A DNA stretch of 64,000 bases from Paenochrobactrum gallinarii (GTDB lineage: Bacteria; Pseudomonadota; Alphaproteobacteria; Rhizobiales; Rhizobiaceae). The DNA lies in the NCBI RefSeq assembly GCF_014205685.1, contig NZ_JACIIU010000006.1:33307-97306 (forward strand), read 5' to 3'. This document shows, piece after piece, positions 59,521-64,000 of the stretch. A model generated the notes under the pieces. That model did not search any database. It had not been told where the DNA came from and worked only from the letters and a program-made list of their open reading frames with translations. The position numbers were made by a program, and so were the translations under genes. How positions within the stretch are numbered: the stretch's first letter is position 1; the number at the start of each line of letters is the position of its first letter.

Positions 59521-59733
59521 ATGGGTATTGTAAAAATTAATGATGAGCTGCACGAAGAGCTGCGTAAAGCCAGTGATGTGATGTGCCGTTCTATCAATGC
59601 GCAGGCAGAATATTGGATGAAAATCGGCATGTTGGCGCAAGCCCATCCCGAGATGACCTTTAATGAAATTGTTCAGATGCAGTTGCGCAACGCCAAGGTT
59701 GATCTTGGGCAGATTGCGATAAGATTATCATGA
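59521..59733 (+). CDS. ParD-like antitoxin protein
   Basis: 70-aa protein of the ParD-like family (MGIVKINDELHEELRKASDVMCRSINAQAEYWMKIG), with a ribbon-helix-helix N-terminus and helical C-terminus. ParD proteins bind their own operator and neutralise a toxin. Here the next gene is not a ParE toxin but a methionine aminopeptidase that overlaps by 4 nt (ATGA). A perfect palindrome lies just upstream. No parE-like or other toxin gene is nearby. Confidence 0.85.
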   Translation: MGIVKINDELHEELRKASDVMCRSINAQAEYWMKIGMLAQAHPEMTFNEIVQMQLRNAKVDLGQIAIRLS

Positions 59734-60509
59734 TTAAAACCGCTGAAGAGCTGGAAAAAATGGCCGCTTCCGGCCGTTTGCTGGCAGATGTTTTCACCTT
59801 TATCGACCGTTTACCGCTGGTGGGCATGACCACTATGCAGGTCAATAATATGGTGGAAGATTACATTGTTGATGAGCTGAAATCACGCCCTGCCAGCAAA
59901 GGGCAGTATGATTATCCATATGTGCTGAACTCATCGCGCAACGAAGTTGTGTGCCATGGTATGCCGTCGGATAAGGATGTGATTGCCAATGGTCAGATCA
60001 TCAATTTCGACATTACGCTCGAGAAAGATGGCTTTATCGCTGATTCCAGCAAAACCTATATGATTGGTGCCGTAGCGCCTTATGCGGAAAAGCTGGTGCG
60101 AAGCACTTATGAAGCTTTGTGGAAGGGTATTGCTGTCGTGCGTCCTGGCGCAACGGTTGGTGATATCGGCCATGCGATTGAGCGCTTTGCCAAGGGGCAT
60201 GGCTATGGCGTGGTGAGCGAATATTGCGGCCACGGTATTGGTCGCGAAATGCATGAGGAACCGGACATTATTCATGTTGGCAAGGCCGGCACCGGCGTGG
60301 TGTTGCGCGAAGGTATGACCTTTACCATTGAGCCGATGCTTAATCAGGGAACGGCGCGGGTGAAAACCAAAAAAGACGGCTGGACGGTGATGACTAAGGA
60401 CGGAAAACTATCCGCTCAGTTTGAGCATACCGTGGCCGTGACTGCTGATGGCGTCCGCGTTTTGACACTGCGTCCTGATGAAGAAAAAATGCTGGATTTG
60501 CTGAAATAG
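59730..60509 (+). CDS. map: Type I methionine aminopeptidase in a ParD-like pair
   Basis: Metallopeptidase that removes N-terminal methionine. The 259-aa protein keeps the metal ligands: Asp in INFDITLEKD, Asp in FIADSSKTY, His in YCGHGIGREMHEEP, Glu in FTIEPM and Glu in AQFEHT, plus the His of VVCHG. It lacks the longer N-terminus of typical housekeeping forms, and the pocket Cys (E. coli C70) is replaced by Asn. Its start overlaps the ParD-like stop by 4 nt. It may be an extra MetAP, with the housekeeping copy elsewhere; either way the pairing is odd. Confidence 0.92.
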   Translation: MIKTAEELEKMAASGRLLADVFTFIDRLPLVGMTTMQVNNMVEDYIVDELKSRPASKGQYDYPYVLNSSRNEVVCHGMPSDKDVIANGQIINFDITLEKDGFIADSSKTYMIGAVAPYAEKLVRSTYEALWKGIAVVRPGATVGDIGHAIERFAKGHGYGVVSEYCGHGIGREMHEEPDIIHVGKAGTGVVLREGMTFTIEPMLNQGTARVKTKKDGWTVMTKDGKLSAQFEHTVAVTADGVRVLTLRPDEEKMLDLLK

Positions 60510-60527
60510 AAGCAATCCTGGATATAA

Positions 60528-60562
60528 AAAAGCCCTTGCCGCGATGCGACAAGGGCTTTTCA
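60528..60562. terminator. Bidirectional terminator between map and argG
   Basis: AAAAAGCCCTTG-C-CGC pairs with GCG-A-CAAGGGCTTTT around a 3-nt loop, between the convergent map and argG genes. Confidence 0.92.
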
Positions 60563-60579
60563 TTTTTATTCGATCAGGA

Positions 60580-61800
60580 TTAGCGACGGTTGCGTGCAGC
60601 CAATGTGCGCAGACGCAATGCGTTGAGCTTGATGAAGCCTGCTGCATCTTTCTGATCATAAGCACCGTGATCGTCTTCAAAGGTAACGAGAGCATCGGAA
60701 TAAAGCGACTTATCGCTTTCACGGCCGGTGACAATAACATTGCCCTTGTAGAGTTTCAGGGTCACTTCACCTTCAACATGCTGCTGGCTGAGGTCGATGG
60801 CGGCCTGCAACATTTCACGTTCAGGTGAGAACCAGAAACCGTAATAGATCAGCTCTGCATAGCGTGGCATCAGCTCATCTTTGAGGTGGGCAGCGCCACG
60901 GTCAAGGGTGATGGATTCCATCGCACGGTGGGCAGCCAACAGGATGGTGCCGCCTGGTGTTTCGTAAACGCCGCGTGACTTCATGCCAACAAAACGGTTT
61001 TCCACGAGGTCAAGACGACCAATGCCGTTGTCACGGCCATAGTCGTTCAGCTTGGCCAGAATGGTTGCCGGTGACATGCGGATGCCATTGATGGAAACAG
61101 CATCACCTTTTTCAAAGCCGATCTTGATGATGGTTGGCTTGTCTGGTGCATTTTCTGGCGAAATAGTGCGCATATGCACATATTCAGGCGCTTCAACTGC
61201 CGGATCTTCCAGCACTTTACCTTCGGATGAAGAGTGCAGCAGGTTGGCGTCAACGGAGAATGGTGCTTCGCCGAGCTTGTCTTTTGCAACAGGGATCTGG
61301 TGCTGTTCAGCAAAGTTGAGCAGGTCTGTACGGCTCTTGAAAGCCCAGTCGCGCCAAGGAGCGATAATCTTGATATCAGGATTAAGCGCATAAGCTGAAA
61401 GCTCGAAACGCACCTGATCGTTGCCCTTACCGGTTGCACCATGGGCAATGGCATCAGCGCCGGTTTCTTCAGCGATTTCAATCAAACGCTTGGAAATGAG
61501 CGGGCGTGCAATGGAAGTACCGAGCAGATACACGCCTTCATAAACAGCATTGGCGCGGAACATCGGGAATACGAAGTCACGAACGAATTCTTCACGGACA
61601 TCTTCAACATAGATTTCTTTGATGCCGAGCATTTCTGCTTTTTTGCGTGCAGGTTCGAGTTCCTCACCCTGACCAAGGTCAGCAGTAAAAGTAACAACTT
61701 CTGCATTCAGTTCGGTTTGCAGCCATTTCAGAATGATGGATGTATCGAGGCCGCCCGAATAGGCGAGAACGACTTTTTTAACGTCTTTCAACTTGCTCAT
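60580..61800 (-). CDS. argG: Argininosuccinate synthase
   Basis: Joins citrulline and aspartate with ATP to argininosuccinate in arginine synthesis. The 406-aa protein has the ATP loop [12 protein letters not shown] at residues about 11-22, [16 protein letters not shown] and [19 protein letters not shown] lies 6 nt before the ATG at 61800. It is divergent from the LysE-family exporter, with about 200 bp between them. Confidence 0.97.
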   Translation of the reverse strand: MSKLKDVKKVVLAYSGGLDTSIILKWLQTELNAEVVTFTADLGQGEELEPARKKAEMLGIKEIYVEDVREEFVRDFVFPMFRANAVYEGVYLLGTSIARPLISKRLIEIAEETGADAIAHGATGKGNDQVRFELSAYALNPDIKIIAPWRDWAFKSRTDLLNFAEQHQIPVAKDKLGEAPFSVDANLLHSSSEGKVLEDPAVEAPEYVHMRTISPENAPDKPTIIKIGFEKGDAVSINGIRMSPATILAKLNDYGRDNGIGRLDLVENRFVGMKSRGVYETPGGTILLAAHRAMESITLDRGAAHLKDELMPRYAELIYYGFWFSPEREMLQAAIDLSQQHVEGEVTLKLYKGNVIVTGRESDKSLYSDALVTFEDDHGAYDQKDAAGFIKLNALRLRTLAARNRR

Positions 61801-62002
61801 AATTAACTTCCGTTCGATGCAAAATCAGCCGGATGACGGCCTGAAAGGGTCGGTGAAATATATTTGTTACTTGGTCTTTTATCAGTTGGAGGCGACTGTG
61901 CAAGCATGATGGTGCAAGAGGTGCTGTTTCTGTTAAAAAAAATGATAGATAATCGCCTCTATTCGCGTTAGCTTGCCGAAAATTTATCTAAAAGAGGTTC
62001 GG

Positions 62003-62662
62003 ATGTCGTTCTTGGCAGCGCTCACATTTATTCCTGAATGGCCGGTGATTGCGCAGTTTTTTGTCGCAACCGCGATACTGTCACTGACGCCCGGGCCTGA
62101 TATGACATTATTTGTCGGGCGCTCGTTGTCAGAAGGCAAAGCGGCGGGTTTTGCCTGTATGGCAGGCGCATGCACCGGCATTGTCATTCATAGCAGCATG
62201 GTGGCGCTGGGCTTGTCTGCGCTCATTATTGCTTCGCCAACAGCTTTCTGGGTTTTGAAGGTGATTGGTGCCGTTTATCTGGTTTGGCTGGCATTTCAGG
62301 CGATCACCAAGGGCTCGGCCTTCTCGCTGGAAAAAAACGGCAGCAAGAAACATACATTCTGGCAGAACTGGCTCACGGGTTTGGGTATTAATTTGCTGAA
62401 CCCGAAAGTGATCTTGTTCAACATGACCTTCCTGCCGCAATTTGTCTCGGCACATGATCCGCATGTAACCGGAAAACTGCTGTTCTTAGGACTGATTTTC
62501 ATCCCGATGGCGCTGCCGTTCACCATTCCGATGGTGCTGGTCGCTGATAAATTTGCCGGACTTTTGAAGAAAAATCCGAAAGTTACCCGTATCATTGATT
62601 GGTTGTTTGCTGGTGTGTTCTCGGCCTTCGCCCTGAAAATTCTGACCGCACAAACCAAATAA
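62003..62662 (+). CDS. LysE/RhtB family amino-acid exporter
   Basis: Inner-membrane exporter of amino acids or related compounds. The 219-aa protein has about six helices and the LysE signature LSLTPGPDMTLFVGRSLSEGK near its N-terminus and TFWQNWLTGLGINLLNPKV in the middle. The substrate is not clear. AGAGG lies 7 nt before the ATG at 62003. It is divergent from argG; an arginine or lysine link is possible but only suggestive. Confidence 0.9.
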   Translation: MSFLAALTFIPEWPVIAQFFVATAILSLTPGPDMTLFVGRSLSEGKAAGFACMAGACTGIVIHSSMVALGLSALIIASPTAFWVLKVIGAVYLVWLAFQAITKGSAFSLEKNGSKKHTFWQNWLTGLGINLLNPKVILFNMTFLPQFVSAHDPHVTGKLLFLGLIFIPMALPFTIPMVLVADKFAGLLKKNPKVTRIIDWLFAGVFSAFALKILTAQTK

Positions 62663-62670
62663 AATCAAAA

Positions 62671-62695
62671 CGGGGCTTTTATGCCCCGTTTTTTT
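62671..62695. terminator. Terminator of the LysE gene
   Basis: CGGGGC-TTTTAT-GCCCCG followed by TTTTTTT, with A-runs before it, so it can serve both directions. It overlaps the 3' end of the convergent membrane-protein gene. Confidence 0.9.
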
Positions 62696-63167
62696 GATTT
62701 TGACTGCACATTCTTTGCTTGATGGTACCGGCATTGCGACCGGCAATTTTCCAGTAAATCAGCCCGCAAATGGCACCACTGATGAAAAGGCCGGTGAGTT
62801 TTAACAAGCTGTCCTCAAAGGGCATCAGCCGTCCGTGAGCTAAGTTTTCAAGCCAGTTATAATAAAGGATGCAAACGCCCAGGCCTGCACCAAAAATCAG
62901 ATAGGGCAGGCGGTGTTTCAGGCTGAAAAATTCCGAAATCACAATGAAAATTGCACAGGGAATGGCCATGATGAAGGATGTTAAAATCCACCCTAACAGC
63001 AAAACCGCACCGATGCCTTTAATAAATTCAACAGGATTTTCGATGCCTTCAGGAAGCAAAAAACTTTGCGGGGCGGAGACAAAAAACAAGCAAATGAGGG
63101 CGACTAAAGTGGTTAAAAAATAGCCGCCCAGAATTTTTAAAATTAAAATGCCGGAAGATTGCTTCAA
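62679..63167 (-). CDS. Integral membrane protein of unknown function
   Basis: A 162-aa protein with four hydrophobic helices (about 8-28, 50-75, 88-104, 125-143) and a short basic C-terminus. I do not recognise the family. The start is TTG, overlapping the rlmN stop by 4 nt, so translation is likely coupled to rlmN; no strong ribosome site is seen. The last bases overlap the LysE terminator. Confidence 0.65.
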   Translation of the reverse strand: MKQSSGILILKILGGYFLTTLVALICLFFVSAPQSFLLPEGIENPVEFIKGIGAVLLLGWILTSFIMAIPCAIFIVISEFFSLKHRLPYLIFGAGLGVCILYYNWLENLAHGRLMPFEDSLLKLTGLFISGAICGLIYWKIAGRNAGTIKQRMCSQNQKNGA

Positions 63168-64000
63168 ACAGCATTTTCCTCTGCCATCATGGCTTCGAGT
63201 TCAAGACGTTCACTCTTACGCATAATTTCAGATTCGGATTTCAGCTGGCCGCAGGCTGCAAAAATATCGCGGCCGCGCGGGGTGCGGATTGGCGAGGCAT
63301 AGCCCGCCGCATTGACGTAATCAGCAAAACGCTCAATCTGCTCCCAATCAGAGCACTGGTAATTGGTGCCCGGCCAAGGGTTGAACGGAATAAGATTGAT
63401 TTTAGCCGGAATGCCGCGCAGCAATTTAACAAGAGCTTTGGCATCTTCCATGCTGTCATTCACATCCTTGAGCATCACATATTCAAATGTAATGCGCTTG
63501 GCGTTGGAAAGCCCCGGATAATCGCGGCAGGCTTTCATCAGTTCAGCCAGCGGATATTTTTTGTTGATTGGAACCAGCATGTCGCGCAATTCATCGCGCA
63601 CAGCATGGAGCGAGATCGCCAGCATAACGCCGATTTCTTCACCGGTGCGGTAAATTTCCGGCACAACACCTGAGGTGGAGAGCGTAATGCGGCGCTTGGA
63701 AAGCGCCAAACCATCACCATCTGAGGCAATCAGCAGCGCCTTTTTAACTTCTTCAAAGTTATAAAGCGGCTCCCCCATACCCATCATGACGATATTAGTG
63801 ACTTTACGTCCTTCAGCCGGCACAATAGCGCCGTCTGGTGTGCCTTTTTCAGGGAAATCGCCCAAGCGATCACGTGCGACCAGCAACTGTGCCAGAATTT
63901 CTTCGGCTGTCAGGTTGCGCACCATCTTTTGGGTGCCTGTATGGCAGAAAGAGCAAGTGAGCGTGCAACCAACCTGCGATGAAATGCACAGGGTGCCGCG
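63164..64000 (-). CDS. rlmN: 23S rRNA (adenine-2503-C2)-methyltransferase RlmN, 5' part beyond the window
   Basis: Radical-SAM enzyme that makes m2A at 23S A2503 (and tRNA A37). The gene is cut by the window end: codons from 64000 down to 63164 give about 278 residues of a usual 370-410. The radical-SAM motif CTLTCSFC is at the left end of the visible part (63942-63965), and the C-terminal methyl-carrier Cys is in [12 protein letters not shown] shorter frame starting at 63925 is not the true start because the cluster motif lies before it. Confidence 0.95.
   Translation of the reverse strand, partial: RGTLCISSQVGCTLTCSFCHTGTQKMVRNLTAEEILAQLLVARDRLGDFPEKGTPDGAIVPAEGRKVTNIVMMGMGEPLYNFEEVKKALLIASDGDGLALSKRRITLSTSGVVPEIYRTGEEIGVMLAISLHAVRDELRDMLVPINKKYPLAELMKACRDYPGLSNAKRITFEYVMLKDVNDSMEDAKALVKLLRGIPAKINLIPFNPWPGTNYQCSDWEQIERFADYVNAAGYASPIRTPRGRDIFAACGQLKSESEIMRKSERLELEAMMAEENAV

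Overview
The window looks like chromosomal DNA of an alphaproteobacterium of the order Hyphomicrobiales, closest in feel to the Brucella/Ochrobactrum/Pseudochrobactrum group. This is inferred from the PNPase, RimP and PstB sequences, from irr lying beside fabA-fabB-fabI, from the XRE regulator in front of metK, from Rhizobiales-type intergenic palindromes, and from a GC content that looks near one half (estimated by eye, not computed). I see no tRNA, rRNA, insertion sequence, prophage or CRISPR array. Almost everything is vertically inherited core genome.

Layout. 1-6720: phosphate regulon on the minus strand, transcribed pstS-pstC-pstA-pstB-phoU-phoB, with a three-unit Pho box before pstS and a 103-bp tandem repeat at the phoB 3' end. 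6774-8764: a DUF454 membrane protein with a repeated 3' end, a long non-coding gap, an RlpA-like protein and dps. 8970-31854: a long plus-strand block for tRNA modification, ribosome maturation, envelope and transcription/translation (tsaB, rimI, plsC, miaB, phoH, ybeY, tlyC, lnt, XRE regulator, metK, trmB, rimP, nusA, ylxR, infB, rbfA, truB, rpsO, pnp, rsmC-like). 31928-35358: unsaturated fatty acid genes fabA-fabB-fabI facing the iron regulator irr. 35447-42470: two SH3-domain envelope proteins, a 2-hydroxyacid dehydrogenase and the cyoABCD quinol oxidase operon. 42925-50407: tamA-tamB and an L,D-transpeptidase. 50500-53552: small, poorly known genes, including a Cys-rich pair behind a likely Irr box, a PCu(A)C copper-chaperone pair and a glyoxalase. 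53729-64000: mrp, pgm, a fumarylacetoacetase-family gene, a lytic transglycosylase, a hemolysin-III protein, a ParD-like/methionine aminopeptidase pair, argG, a LysE exporter, a small membrane protein and a truncated rlmN.

Most promising for something new: (1) the ParD-like protein overlapping a second-type methionine aminopeptidase behind a palindromic operator (59482-60509), which has toxin-antitoxin architecture with an enzyme in the toxin slot; (2) the Cys-rich two-gene unit behind an Irr-box-like palindrome (50888-51754), with irr itself in the window; (3) two independent cases where the 3' end of a minus-strand gene, stop codon included, is repeated in tandem downstream (1-206 and 6774-6857); (4) a promoter followed at once by an intrinsic terminator ahead of rimP-nusA-infB, which would suit attenuation-type autoregulation. 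Functions are assigned from motifs and family knowledge; no database search was possible.
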